DNA from: Candidatus Amulumruptor caecigallinarius
GTDB taxonomy: Bacteria; Bacteroidota; Bacteroidia; Bacteroidales; Muribaculaceae
Reading direction: 5' to 3'
DNA: 64,000 nucleotides
Assembly: GCA_944321825.1 (NCBI GenBank)
Contig: CALUMU010000003.1
Location: 62,001-126,000, forward strand
Positions 28,389 through 37,397 of the stretch are shown here, in pieces. The notes beneath the pieces were generated by a model. That model saw nothing but the letters and a program-made list of their open reading frames with translations. It ran no database searches and had not been told where the DNA came from. The translations under genes and the position numbers were made by a program. Position 1 is the first letter of the stretch, and each line of letters begins with the position of its first letter.

Positions 28389-28871
28389 ATGGCTCTTGAA
28401 ATCGAACGTAAATATTTAGTTATAAGCGATTTATATAAAAAAATGGCTATGTCTGACAGCCATATAATACAAGCATATCTTGCACGGACAGACTATGGTG
28501 TAGTTCGTGTGCGAGTCAGGGATGAGAAAGCATATATTACAGTGAAAAGCCGCAATACCGGGCCAACGAGAAGCGAATGGGAATACGAAATACCGTTATC
28601 TGATGCACAGGAAATGATAGCCAAAATCAGCGATGGTAAGTTGATTGACAAGACCCGCTATATAGTGGAATATGACGGATTAACGTGGGAGATTGATGAA
28701 TTCCACGGTGCATTAGAAGGTCTGGTCGTAGCAGAAGTAGAGCTGCAAGATGAACACGTCAAGCCCGAATTACCGCCGTTTGTAGGGCGAGATGTCACTG
28801 GCGAACGGAGATTCTATAATTCAGCATTATTGGAAATAAAAGCACTTAATGAATTGAAAATCAAACAATAA
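28389..28871 (+). CDS. CYTH domain protein (triphosphate tunnel metalloenzyme)
   Basis: The 160-residue protein begins MALEIERKYLV, with the E-x-E-x-K signature of CYTH proteins, followed by RVRVRDEKAYITVKS, alternating charged strands and a C-terminal E-V-E-L motif that completes the metal and triphosphate site. Small stand-alone CYTH proteins hydrolyse inorganic triphosphate or related substrates; the exact one is unknown. It is divergent from the DUF5686 gene, 44 bases away. Confidence 0.9.
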   Translation: MALEIERKYLVISDLYKKMAMSDSHIIQAYLARTDYGVVRVRVRDEKAYITVKSRNTGPTRSEWEYEIPLSDAQEMIAKISDGKLIDKTRYIVEYDGLTWEIDEFHGALEGLVVAEVELQDEHVKPELPPFVGRDVTGERRFYNSALLEIKALNELKIKQ

Positions 28872-28903
28872 CTTTTTCCTACTACATTATAATCAGTATT
28901 AAT

Positions 28904-29199
28904 TTATTCGGAATCACGCATTTTCTTTATAATCCGATATAAACCATAAGGCCAAAAAATAAGCAACCAGATGACATCAATAAGCATCACAAACACGTAA
29001 AGCTCGATTAATCCAACTCACCAAGTAATGTACAAACAGGGGAATTGTGGCCAGTACCAACACTAAAAATACCACGCTTGCACATGCCTGCACCGAGATT
29101 GATAATATCAAATTCAACGACATCATTTATGTTTTTACACTTTAACTTTTTATTGTCCGCAGTTTGGCGCAAACCAAAGATATGAAAACTTGACCGCAA
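28904..29199 (-). pseudogene. possible frameshifted small membrane-protein gene
   Basis: A minus-strand frame from 29199 to 29008 gives 63 residues ending CTLLGELD, then stops. Immediately downstream another frame (29017 to 28904) reads LIELYVFVMLIDVIWLLIF and then a basic tail, which looks like a genuine C-terminal transmembrane anchor. A single frameshift near 29010-29020 would join them. No start-to-stop family match is known to me, so this remains a guess. Confidence 0.25.
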
Positions 29200-29386
29200 T
29201 TCAGATATTATTTTGTCTGTTAGTCATATTTGTAAAAATATATCAAGTAGTAAGCATCATGCAACACGTATGTCTGAGCATACGTTGGTAGCAGGACTGA
29301 AATTGGGATGTTATTATATATAAGTATAAAAATGCTGCACTGATGATGATATAAATAGGGACTGATTTTTCCGCATGTTCTATTTA

Positions 29387-29404
29387 ACATAATGCCCATT
29401 ATGT
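29387..29404. promoter_or_regulatory. perfect palindrome upstream of lipoprotein gene
   Basis: ACATAATG-CC-CATTATGT is an 8+2+8 perfect palindrome 68 bases before the lipoprotein start. It could be an operator site for a dimeric regulator. Confidence 0.3.
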
Positions 29405-29472
29405 AATTTATTGATACTCAGCAAGTTAACATGTTTGACTACCTGAGATATGTCAAAATTTTTCTCAGAAAA

Positions 29473-30147
29473 ATGAAACTAAAACTGTCACTTATTTTAG
29501 TGTGCGGTGCTGTGTCGATCTGCGCCCTATCGGCATGTGGCCCGACGAAGGAAGAAAAAGCACAAAAAATGGCTGCAGACTACCTGAACGGTATGCTATA
29601 CCACTCCGATAGCTATGAGCCGTTGCAGACAAAAGTTGACAGCTCCTTTGCCGCTCTATCATCAGACAAAGAGGCTATCGAACAAACATTCAATATGCTG
29701 AAACTTATTAATTTAACATATGAGTATGCAGCTAAAATTGAAAGCGCTGAAGAATCTATGGAAATATGGTATCCAGATGGATATTCATCCCGTCACAGCA
29801 AAGGACAATACCGCAGAGCTAAGGAAGATCGGGATAATTACCAACATCTTTTGGATAAAACAAAAGATAGGATTCGGAAGCAATTTGACAAAATTAAGAA
29901 ACGCCAGTCAGATTTGGATGAGGGAGCTTTTGATGGATGGAAAGTATATCACAGATATAAAAGCCTCAACGGCTCAGGAACGGTCAGCCTTTCAAGAGAA
30001 TTTATATTCTTTTGTGATGAACAATTTAATGTTACATCGGCATATTTGAAAGACGATTATGACATAATCGTCAAAATCATGACTGCAATTTCAACATCTG
30101 AAGATACTGCCGAGATGATTGAAAAGATACGCGATGAAATATATTGA
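29473..30147 (+). CDS. lipoprotein of unknown function
   Basis: From the ATG at 29473 the product is 224 residues with a type II signal peptide: MKLKLSLILVCGAVSICALSAC, lipobox LSAC with the modified Cys at residue 22. An in-frame ATG at 29431 would put 14 extra residues before the signal and is less likely. The mature part is charged and mostly helical, with a Lys-rich stretch (DRIRKQFDKIKKRQSD) suggesting a coiled coil. I recognise no family. AT-rich composition fits the preceding region. A terminator-like hairpin follows. Confidence 0.7.
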   Translation: MKLKLSLILVCGAVSICALSACGPTKEEKAQKMAADYLNGMLYHSDSYEPLQTKVDSSFAALSSDKEAIEQTFNMLKLINLTYEYAAKIESAEESMEIWYPDGYSSRHSKGQYRRAKEDRDNYQHLLDKTKDRIRKQFDKIKKRQSDLDEGAFDGWKVYHRYKSLNGSGTVSLSREFIFFCDEQFNVTSAYLKDDYDIIVKIMTAISTSEDTAEMIEKIRDEIY

Positions 30148-30161
30148 TTCAAGCCTCCCCG

Positions 30162-30184
30162 AAAGACAATTAAGAGGTGTCTTT
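30162..30184 (+). terminator. terminator-like hairpin after the lipoprotein gene
   Basis: AAAGACA (30162-30168) pairs with TGTCTTT (30178-30184) over a 9-base loop, followed by a T-rich ATTTATTTC. A 7-base-pair stem 14 bases after the stop codon fits a modest intrinsic terminator. Confidence 0.5.
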
Positions 30185-30240
30185 ATTTATTTCATGCTAA
30201 ATTGACGGTGATTCTGCATGTTTTGTTTAAAAATTTTGAC

Positions 30241-30248
30241 TAAATTTG
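30241..30248 (+). promoter_or_regulatory. possible -7 box for the M48 protease gene
   Basis: TAAATTTG is a perfect TAnnTTTG match 92 bases before the start. The nearest TTTG upstream leaves only 15 bases, shorter than the usual 19. Confidence 0.45.
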
Positions 30249-30340
30249 TGACGACTAATCACAATCAACTTACTCGGCGATGATACGTATGTATCAGTTA
30301 GCCCATCTAAATTTTAGCATTACAATAGTTTTATTTACAG

Positions 30341-31132
30341 ATGAAAAAGTCTCTCTTAGCAGCTCTTGCTATCGTTTCAAGCTCTCTCTGCCCTCTTACT
30401 TCAAATGCCCAGTTCAACATCGGGAAAGCCGTAAGTTCAGCGGCGAAGGGAGTCAAGGCTCTCACTATCACTGATGAGCAAATGGCTGCATATGCCAAGG
30501 AATCTGTCGACTGGATGGACAACAACAACAAGGTCTCTGATGCGAACAGCGAATACACAAAGCGTCTTAACCGCCTGACCAAAGGACTGACCGAAGCTGA
30601 CGGTATTCCATTGAATTTCAAGGTATATGAGGTTATTGATGTCAACGCTTTTGCATGTCCTGACGGCAGTGTGCGTGTGTTTTCATCACTTATGGACATA
30701 ATGAGCGACGATGAGCTTCTCGGCATCATCGGACACGAGATAGGCCATGTAGCTAAACGCCACTCCAAGAAGGCGTTCAAACAGGAACTTCTGACCGGGG
30801 CTGCCCGCGACGCCATTGCTTCGGCCGGCGGTGTGGCTGCAACTATGAGCGAATCGCAGCTTGGCGACCTCGGAGAGGCTCTGTCAGGGGCAAAGTACTC
30901 TCAGAAACAGGAAAAAGAAGCTGACGACGCAGGATATGATTTCCTCAAAGCCAACGGTAAAAACCCTTGGGGTATGGTGATGGCATTTGAGAAATTCCTT
31001 GAGATGGAGGAAAAGGCCGGCAACAAAAGCAGCTACATCGACAGGATGTTTTCATCGCACCCTGATACGGTAGAGCGCATCAAACGTATGACCAAGAGGG
31101 CTGAAAAAGACGGCATCGCACGTCCTGAATAA
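30341..31132 (+). CDS. M48 family metalloprotease
   Basis: The 263-residue protein has a cleavable signal peptide (MKKSLLAALAIV... ending SNAQ at residue 24) and an M48 peptidase domain with HEIGH at 132-136 and the third zinc ligand in QEKEADDAGYDFL. It is the periplasmic BepA/LoiP type, smaller than BepA because it lacks TPR repeats. Such enzymes degrade misfolded envelope proteins. A small membrane protein follows after 37 bases. Confidence 0.9.
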   Translation: MKKSLLAALAIVSSSLCPLTSNAQFNIGKAVSSAAKGVKALTITDEQMAAYAKESVDWMDNNNKVSDANSEYTKRLNRLTKGLTEADGIPLNFKVYEVIDVNAFACPDGSVRVFSSLMDIMSDDELLGIIGHEIGHVAKRHSKKAFKQELLTGAARDAIASAGGVAATMSESQLGDLGEALSGAKYSQKQEKEADDAGYDFLKANGKNPWGMVMAFEKFLEMEEKAGNKSSYIDRMFSSHPDTVERIKRMTKRAEKDGIARPE

Positions 31133-31169
31133 GCAGCGCAAGCTACTACCCTGCTTTTGCAACATTCAT

Positions 31170-31811
31170 ATGGCAAACAAAGTACTTAAGGCTCTGGGAT
31201 TAGGATGTCTCGGAGCCTTAATCATTGCATGCTTAGGTTTCAGCTACGTCATCTATCAAGACACATTAATACATTGGTGGAGGCCTGTGGTATTAAGTCT
31301 GGTCATAGCCATCGGCTCCGGGAAGTTTTTGTGGAAATCGTGGAGACGCTTGACTGACACGGAAGCAATATGGGTCAATTACGGAGTACATACCGCCACA
31401 GTTGCGGCACTGCTCATCGGGATATTTTTTATCGGAAATTATTTCTTGGGCGACCAAAGCTGCATAACATACCAGGATGTCACGATTACAAGAGTATATC
31501 GCGAAAAGCACTACCACACCAAGCGCATCAGCCGCAGGGTGTATGGACGTGGGTCGTCTTACTGGGTCTATAAGGCAGATGTCGAGCTGCCCGGACGTGG
31601 CAGTAAAGACATCAGGATTACTGAGAAACGGTATGACATATTGGCAAAAGGCGACACGCTGGGGTTGGCTGTAAGACGCGGTTTCTTTGGAGCGACGGTT
31701 ATCGACACCGAAAACATCAAATATCCAACCAAAAGCAGAAAATCGCGGGAGAAATCGCATGGAAAGCGTGATTATAACCGTCATAACCGGATAAAAGGCT
31801 ATAATGACTAA
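31170..31811 (+). CDS. membrane protein of unknown function
   Basis: The 213-residue product has about three transmembrane helices (around 8-29, 36-53 and 70-93), followed by a soluble, beta-rich region with many basic residues (HYHTKRISRRVYGRGSSYW) and a very basic tail (KSRKSREKSHGKR). I recognise no family. It lies between the M48 protease and the DEAD-box helicase, 37 bases after the former, so co-transcription with the protease is plausible. Confidence 0.6.
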   Translation: MANKVLKALGLGCLGALIIACLGFSYVIYQDTLIHWWRPVVLSLVIAIGSGKFLWKSWRRLTDTEAIWVNYGVHTATVAALLIGIFFIGNYFLGDQSCITYQDVTITRVYREKHYHTKRISRRVYGRGSSYWVYKADVELPGRGSKDIRITEKRYDILAKGDTLGLAVRRGFFGATVIDTENIKYPTKSRKSREKSHGKRDYNRHNRIKGYND

Positions 31812-31820
31812 AAATAGTTG

Positions 31821-31828
31821 TACCTTTG
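31821..31828 (+). promoter_or_regulatory. possible -7 box for the DEAD-box helicase gene
   Basis: TACCTTTG matches TAnnTTTG, 27 bases before the start; no good TTTG lies at the right distance upstream. Confidence 0.4.
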
Positions 31829-31855
31829 TAAAAATTTTTGACAAATATATAAAAT

Positions 31856-33634
31856 ATGACATTTGAAGAATTAGGAGTGAATGACAATTTGCTCCGAGCC
31901 ATTAAAGAGATGGGATTCGAACAGCCCATGCCTGTTCAAGAGAAAGTTATCCCCCACCTGCTGACCCAGGACGGTGATGTCGTGGCGTTGGCGCAAACAG
32001 GCACGGGTAAGACGGCAGCTTTCGGTCTGCCAGTCCTGCAGCGTGTCAATCCCGACTTCAACAAGCCTCAGGCCATAATCCTGTCACCGACACGTGAGCT
32101 CTGCTTGCAGATAGGCAGCGATATGGCCGATTTCTCAAAATATATCGACGATGTAAAGGTACTTCCTGTATATGGCGGTTCGAGCATCGAGAGCCAGATC
32201 AAGGCTCTGAAGAAAGGAGTACACATCATCGTAGCCACCCCCGGACGACTGATTGACCTTATCAACCGCAAGGTCGTCAGCCTGATGGATGTGCATACCG
32301 TGATTCTTGACGAGGCTGACGAAATGCTCAACATGGGCTTTTTGGATTCAATCGACGAGATATTGTCGCATGTTCCCGACGACCGCAAGATGCTCATGTT
32401 CTCGGCAACGATGCCGAATGAAATCGCCAAAATCGCCAAGAAGTACATGAAAGACCCTGTGGAATTTGTGGTTGGAAACCGCAATGAAGGGGCAAAAAAT
32501 GTAAGGCATGTGTACTATATGGTCAATGCCCGTGATAAATATTTAGCATTGAAACGCATAGCTGACGACTCCCCCAATATATACGCCATCATATTCTGCC
32601 GCACACGCCGTGATACCCAAGAGATAGCAGATAAACTGATACAGGACGGCTACAATGCCGACGCGCTTCATGGCGATCTGTCACAACAGCAACGCGACAT
32701 AGTGATGAAGAAGTTCCGTGACCGTATGCTCACTATGCTCGTGGCCACTGATGTAGCTGCTCGTGGTCTCGACGTAGACAACCTCTCGCACGTAATCAAC
32801 TTCGGACTGCCCGATGACACGGCTGTCTATACCCACCGCTCAGGACGTACAGGCCGCGCAGGAAAGACCGGCGTGAGTGTCGCCATCATCCATTCAAGGG
32901 AAAAAGGCAGACTACGCGAAATCGAGAAGAAAATAGGCAAAACCTTTGAGCGGAAAGAAGTCCCCACTCCACAGCATATAATCGAAAAGCAGCTGTATAA
33001 TCTCGCTGACAGAATCGAAAGGGTCAAGGTAGATGACGGAGAGATAGACAAGTATATCCCCGGTGTACAGCGTAAACTCGAATGGCTGTCGCAAGAGGAT
33101 CTGCTGAAACGAGTGTTGTCGCTTGAATTCCAACGTCTATTAGAGTATTATAAAGATGCGCCAAAAATCGACATCATAGACGAGAAACCCGTAAAGGAAC
33201 GCAAAAAGGATCGGGAGCCACGCTCTGAAAAAGACAAGGACCGCCGGACTGCCGAACGCGGCATGGAGCGCATCTATGTCAATGTCGGCAAAGCCGACGG
33301 CTTCTTTGCGGGAAATCTGATTGACATGCTCAACCACACCGTAGAAGGGAACCGTGTAGACGTAGGCCGTATAGATCTGTTGCCCCATTATTCCCTGTTT
33401 GATGTCAAGAAGGCAGATGCCAAACGTGTGGTAAATGCTCTGAAAAATGCAGATTTCATGGGCAAAAAACTGTACAGCGAGATTGCGGATGCGGACAAAG
33501 ACTACAAAAAAGCGTCATTGCGGCGTTCGAAGGACGCTGGTTCAGATTTTGACGGAGGCGGTGAAACACCATATGAGTTTTTCCGCAAAAAATCACGAGG
33601 TGGAACGAAAAAAGCATCCCGAAAACGCAGATAA
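31856..33634 (+). CDS. DEAD-box RNA helicase with DbpA-type RNA-binding domain
   Basis: The 592-residue protein has the Q motif, Walker A AQTGTGKT at 46-53, PTRELCLQI, DEAD near residue 154, SAT, and HRSGRTGRAG. A DbpA-like RNA-binding domain occupies about 470-545 (RIYVNVGKADGFFAGNLIDM), and the tail is basic (KKSRGGTKKASRKRR). This is the CsdA/DeaD type, active in ribosome assembly and RNA turnover, often cold-induced. recO follows after 24 bases. Confidence 0.93.
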   Translation: MTFEELGVNDNLLRAIKEMGFEQPMPVQEKVIPHLLTQDGDVVALAQTGTGKTAAFGLPVLQRVNPDFNKPQAIILSPTRELCLQIGSDMADFSKYIDDVKVLPVYGGSSIESQIKALKKGVHIIVATPGRLIDLINRKVVSLMDVHTVILDEADEMLNMGFLDSIDEILSHVPDDRKMLMFSATMPNEIAKIAKKYMKDPVEFVVGNRNEGAKNVRHVYYMVNARDKYLALKRIADDSPNIYAIIFCRTRRDTQEIADKLIQDGYNADALHGDLSQQQRDIVMKKFRDRMLTMLVATDVAARGLDVDNLSHVINFGLPDDTAVYTHRSGRTGRAGKTGVSVAIIHSREKGRLREIEKKIGKTFERKEVPTPQHIIEKQLYNLADRIERVKVDDGEIDKYIPGVQRKLEWLSQEDLLKRVLSLEFQRLLEYYKDAPKIDIIDEKPVKERKKDREPRSEKDKDRRTAERGMERIYVNVGKADGFFAGNLIDMLNHTVEGNRVDVGRIDLLPHYSLFDVKKADAKRVVNALKNADFMGKKLYSEIADADKDYKKASLRRSKDAGSDFDGGGETPYEFFRKKSRGGTKKASRKRR

Positions 33635-33658
33635 TCCTGACAACTAAAACAATCTGAT

Positions 33659-34375
33659 GTGGAGCTGATAGCGTTACGCACAGTCAGATACAATGACAAA
33701 AACTCTATCCTCTCGGCATTTACAGCCGAGAGAGGTAGGGTTTCTTTGCTTGTATCAGCTTCGGGGAGCAAAGAGGCCCGACGCCGAAGGGCACTGCTGA
33801 TGCCGCTGTCCATTGTAGATGCAGAAATCGACTTCAAACCCGGACGTGACATCTATAACCTCAGAGATGTCAGGTCGCTGGGTTCGCCACTCAGCATAAT
33901 TTCAAGTCCGGTCAAATCCTCCATCGCTATTTTTATCACAGATTTTCTCAACTCTATCCTGCGTCAGGAGTCAGCCGACCCACAGCTATTTGATTTTCTC
34001 CGGCAGGAGATACTTGCATTAGAAACGATAGACAATGACAAGGCTGTCAACAGCCATATAGGTATGCTCTGCCGGCTCAGCCGGTTTATGGGCATACAAC
34101 CCGATGTGGGAAGTTACCGTAAGGGGGCATTTTTTGACATGGCGGACGGAGTGTGGCGCACGTCTCCCCCACTTCACAACGCATGGCTGGACCAGAAGGA
34201 ATCAAGGATAGCATACATAGCCATATCGCGCATGGCCACTCCTTTATGCCACCTACCGACATTGCTTAACCGGCGCATGGTCAGAAACCGTGCCATAGAC
34301 ATTCTGATCGAATACTACACAGCCCATTTCACAAAGCTCCATCTGCCATCGTTAGATGTACTACGCGAGATGTAA
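33659..34375 (+). CDS. recO: DNA repair protein RecO
   Basis: The 238-residue protein has the N-terminal OB fold (TVRYNDKNSILSAFTAERGRVSLLV) and the helical C-terminal domain of RecO, which loads RecA with RecR. The zinc-site Cys of many RecO proteins are not evident. The start codon is GTG; no in-frame ATG is nearby. It follows the helicase gene directly and probably shares its transcript. Confidence 0.85.
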   Translation: MELIALRTVRYNDKNSILSAFTAERGRVSLLVSASGSKEARRRRALLMPLSIVDAEIDFKPGRDIYNLRDVRSLGSPLSIISSPVKSSIAIFITDFLNSILRQESADPQLFDFLRQEILALETIDNDKAVNSHIGMLCRLSRFMGIQPDVGSYRKGAFFDMADGVWRTSPPLHNAWLDQKESRIAYIAISRMATPLCHLPTLLNRRMVRNRAIDILIEYYTAHFTKLHLPSLDVLREM

Positions 34376-34429
34376 CAAGAGCATGTTTGCATTTAACATT
34401 GAGGCTGTGTCAAAACAGGATTTTTTCGT

Positions 34430-34437
34430 TAACTTTG
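34430..34437 (+). promoter_or_regulatory. possible -7 box for the kinase gene
   Basis: TAACTTTG matches TAnnTTTG, 29 bases before the start at 34467. The upstream element is degenerate. Confidence 0.45.
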
Positions 34438-34466
34438 TGATACGATACTTTTAGAAGCTGAGTGAT

Positions 34467-35315
34467 ATGATACTTATAGCTGACGGCGGTAGCACTAAAA
34501 TCGAGTGGTGTCTGTTAGTCAACCAGACAGTAATCAAGCGATTTGTCACACAAGGCTTGAATCCTGTCATGTTGACCAAGGAAGAAATAACATCTCGTCT
34601 GGAAATAGATCTTTCAGACAAGCTGTTGCCGTGGCGTGACGAACTCCGCTCGGTATATTTCTATGGTGCCGGATGTCTGTCCGGCGAAGCATCCGACATG
34701 ATGCGTGAAGCCATACAGCCCATAGTGGGCAGCCGTCCGAATATCGACATAAACAACGACCTTCTCTCCGCAGCCCGCGCATTGTGCGGTAATCATCCTG
34801 GCATAGCATGTATTCTCGGGACAGGGAGTAATTCCTGCTATTATGACGGCGAAAAAATAGTAGACAACATCTCTCCTCTCGGTTTTATATTAGGAGACGA
34901 AGGTTCGGGAGCAGTACTGGGGCGACAGCTGATATGTGACGTGCTTAAACACCAGCTTCCAGCTTACATCTGTGAGGAGTTTTTGTCGCAGTACAATCTC
35001 GACACACATACGATTATCAAAAGGGTCTACCGAAGTCCAGCTCCCAATAAATTCCTTGCGTCGCTTTCGCTCTTTATCCACAAACATCTCGATATCCAGG
35101 AGATACGCCACCTTGTAAAGCATCAGTTTGATTTGTTTTTCAAACGCAATATCAGCAATTACCGAAGCTATGGCGATACTAACGTGAATTTTGTCGGTTC
35201 GATAGCGTATTTTTATCAAGACATATTGCGTGAAGCCGCCGATGAAGCCGGTTATTCAATCGCGAAAATCATACGTTCGCCTATGGACGGACTTATTGAA
35301 TACCACCAAAGTTGA
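34467..35315 (+). CDS. BadF/BadG-type ATPase, N-acetylglucosamine kinase-like
   Basis: The 282-residue protein belongs to the ASKHA fold: phosphate-1 motif LIADGGSTKIEW at the N-terminus, GTGSNSCYYDG in the centre and GDEGSGAVLGR, the family phosphate-2 block. Bacteroidetes homologues are annotated as N-acetylglucosamine kinases or BadF/BadG/BcrA/BcrD ATPases. A role in recycling amino sugars from peptidoglycan or host glycans is plausible, but the substrate is unproven. Confidence 0.85.
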   Translation: MILIADGGSTKIEWCLLVNQTVIKRFVTQGLNPVMLTKEEITSRLEIDLSDKLLPWRDELRSVYFYGAGCLSGEASDMMREAIQPIVGSRPNIDINNDLLSAARALCGNHPGIACILGTGSNSCYYDGEKIVDNISPLGFILGDEGSGAVLGRQLICDVLKHQLPAYICEEFLSQYNLDTHTIIKRVYRSPAPNKFLASLSLFIHKHLDIQEIRHLVKHQFDLFFKRNISNYRSYGDTNVNFVGSIAYFYQDILREAADEAGYSIAKIIRSPMDGLIEYHQS

Positions 35316-35365
35316 CCACGTTCGTGCACCTATCTCCCAATACTTAATCTTCCACCCTCCGCTCT

Positions 35366-37348
35366 ATGCTCAAATCCGTAAAATATCTGATTATATCCGC
35401 CATCAGCCTGATTACATTTTGCGGTTGTGGCGGTCCGAAACTTTCCGTGGCTGATGCCCAGTTGGCTCGCGGAGAGTATTTTGACGCAGCCCAGACCTAC
35501 CGTAAACTGTACAACAAATGGACGAAACGCGAGGAGCGCGACAAGCGAGGCATGGTAGCATTTAAGATGGGACAATGTTACATGCATCTCGGACAAGATG
35601 CCAGAGCGTCAGCTGCATTTCAAAATGCGATAAGATATAACTACCCCGATACGCTTGCTCACCTGTATCTTGCCCAGAGCCTGCATGGCGAAGGGAAATA
35701 TGCTCCGGCAATAAAAGCTTACGAGGAATATCTGCAACTGAAACCCGGCGACTTCATGGCTACAAACGGGCTGCAGGGAGCCAAAATGGGGCTTAACAAA
35801 CAGGGGCAGACTCGCTACGTAGTCAAGCAGCCGAAGCTTATAAATTCACGGCGTGCGGATTTTGCCCCTATGTATCTGCCTGGGGACAACACGCAGATAT
35901 ATTACACTACTACGAACGAGCATGTCAAAGGCAAAATCAAAAGCGATATCACAGGCATGAAAAACTCCAATATATGGTTCATGCACCAGAATGAGCAGGG
36001 AGTCTGGCAGAAGCCCGAGGCTGCAGAGGGCGAGCTGAATAATGACCAGCTCGACGAAGGTGTTGCATCATTCTCTCCCGACGGGCAAACGATGTATCTG
36101 ACAGTGGCCAGGCGGTCGGAGTCCAATCCTACCAGTTTGGAAATATATACGTCACAGAGGTCGGATGCCAAATGGAGCGAACCTCAAAAATTCGACATCA
36201 CGGCTGACACCCTGTCAAATTTTGCCCATCCTTCGGTCAGTCCTGACGGAGAGTTTTTATATTTCACCAGTGACATGCCCGGAGGAGAAGGCCAGTATGA
36301 CATATGGCGCATCAATCTCAAAGAGCCAGCGGGTTCGTTAGAAAACATGGGCAAGGATATAAACACCCCCGGACATGAAAAATTCCCCTATGCATTGACC
36401 GACAGCATACTCATTTTCGCATCAGACGGTCACCCTGGTTACGGCGGCCTTGACCTCTTTAAAGCGACCCTCACACCACAGGGGAAATGGAATGTGGTCA
36501 ATATGGGAACGCCTATCAATTCATCAGGTGACGACTTCGGCATCACGTATGAGAAACCTGATGTAGAATCCGGCTATCTGTCAAGCAACCGTGGAGATGG
36601 CCGTGGCTATGACCATATATATTCGTTTGTGTTACCCGACCTTAAAATCAACATATCAGGTTGGGTACTTGACCGTGACGATGAGCCAGTGCCTGATGCA
36701 GTCATAAGAATCGTAGGCAATGACGGTTCGAACCAAAAGACAGTGGCAAAGACCGACGGATCATTTACATTTCCACTTAACAGGGGTGTAAGCTACGCCA
36801 TGATGGCCGGTGCCAGAGGGTATCTCAATGCAAAACAGGAATTTACAGCCGATAATGCCGAGGAAGATGCCGAATACAGTGTAGATTTCATACTCTCGTC
36901 ATTGAGCAAACCCAACATAGTAGAAAATATCTTCTACGACTATGACAAGGCGACTTTGCGTCCCGAATCGAAGCAGGCATTGGACGAGCTGGCAGAGATG
37001 CTACGTGACAACCCCCACATAACTATCGAAATGGCATCACACACCGACCGTCACGGCACGGAGGAATACAATATGGACCTTTCGATGCGAAGAGCCAAAT
37101 CCGTAGTCGACTATCTGATTGAAGAGGGCGGGATAGACAAACGCCGATTGCAGTATCAAGGTTATGGAAAATCTCGGCCAAAAACGGTCACAAAGCGGAT
37201 AAACAAAGCATATCCCCAGTTTGAGGAAGGGCAACTGCTCGATGAGGATTTCGTCAACACATTGTCGCTTGAAAATCAGGATGCTGCCGACCAAATCAAC
37301 CGCCGGACGGAATTTCAGGTCCTTGCAACCGACTTTGACATGTTCTGA
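35366..37348 (+). CDS. PorE-like OmpA family lipoprotein (TPR, propeller, regulatory domain, OmpA)
   Basis: The 660-residue protein starts with a lipoprotein signal (ISLITFCGC, lipidated Cys near residue 21). Domains in order: TPR repeats (about 28-140), a WD40/PD40 beta-propeller (about 165-425, with repeated SPDG.. units), a carboxypeptidase regulatory-like sandwich (about 430-515) and an OmpA C-terminal peptidoglycan-binding domain (about 525-655, FYDYDKATLRPES, ASHTDRHGT). This order is that of PorE, a type IX secretion component in Porphyromonas. Whether a T9SS exists here cannot be told from the window. Confidence 0.85.
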   Translation: MLKSVKYLIISAISLITFCGCGGPKLSVADAQLARGEYFDAAQTYRKLYNKWTKREERDKRGMVAFKMGQCYMHLGQDARASAAFQNAIRYNYPDTLAHLYLAQSLHGEGKYAPAIKAYEEYLQLKPGDFMATNGLQGAKMGLNKQGQTRYVVKQPKLINSRRADFAPMYLPGDNTQIYYTTTNEHVKGKIKSDITGMKNSNIWFMHQNEQGVWQKPEAAEGELNNDQLDEGVASFSPDGQTMYLTVARRSESNPTSLEIYTSQRSDAKWSEPQKFDITADTLSNFAHPSVSPDGEFLYFTSDMPGGEGQYDIWRINLKEPAGSLENMGKDINTPGHEKFPYALTDSILIFASDGHPGYGGLDLFKATLTPQGKWNVVNMGTPINSSGDDFGITYEKPDVESGYLSSNRGDGRGYDHIYSFVLPDLKINISGWVLDRDDEPVPDAVIRIVGNDGSNQKTVAKTDGSFTFPLNRGVSYAMMAGARGYLNAKQEFTADNAEEDAEYSVDFILSSLSKPNIVENIFYDYDKATLRPESKQALDELAEMLRDNPHITIEMASHTDRHGTEEYNMDLSMRRAKSVVDYLIEEGGIDKRRLQYQGYGKSRPKTVTKRINKAYPQFEEGQLLDEDFVNTLSLENQDAADQINRRTEFQVLATDFDMF

Positions 37349-37357
37349 AGCCTATGT

Positions 37358-37387
37358 ACCCTATTTACCCTATTTACCCTATTTACT
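37358..37387. repeat. three 9-base tandem repeats
   Basis: The unit CCCTATTTA occurs three times in tandem between the PorE-like gene and the GSCFA gene. The repeat is in frame with an upstream extension of the GSCFA frame, where it would encode (LPY)n, but I place the real start after it. Confidence 0.8.
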
Positions 37388-37397
37388 ATACCGAAAC

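Larger units (their letters stand above)
28872..29472. other. 600-base AT-rich intergenic region with possible gene remnant
   Basis: This stretch between the CYTH gene and the lipoprotein gene is clearly more AT-rich than the core genes. On the minus strand it holds two short reading frames that look like pieces of one decayed small gene (28904-29199). A perfect palindrome lies at 29387-29404. No RNA gene was recognised. Confidence 0.5.

Noticed and set aside
34401-34416. GAGGCTGTGTCAAAAC, resembling the end of some insertion sequences
   Set aside because: Only one copy with no partner end, transposase or target duplication; too short to support a mobile element.
37221-37397. Longer start for the GSCFA protein
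   Set aside because: It overlaps the OmpA-domain gene and would translate the tandem repeat; the family start is at 37398.
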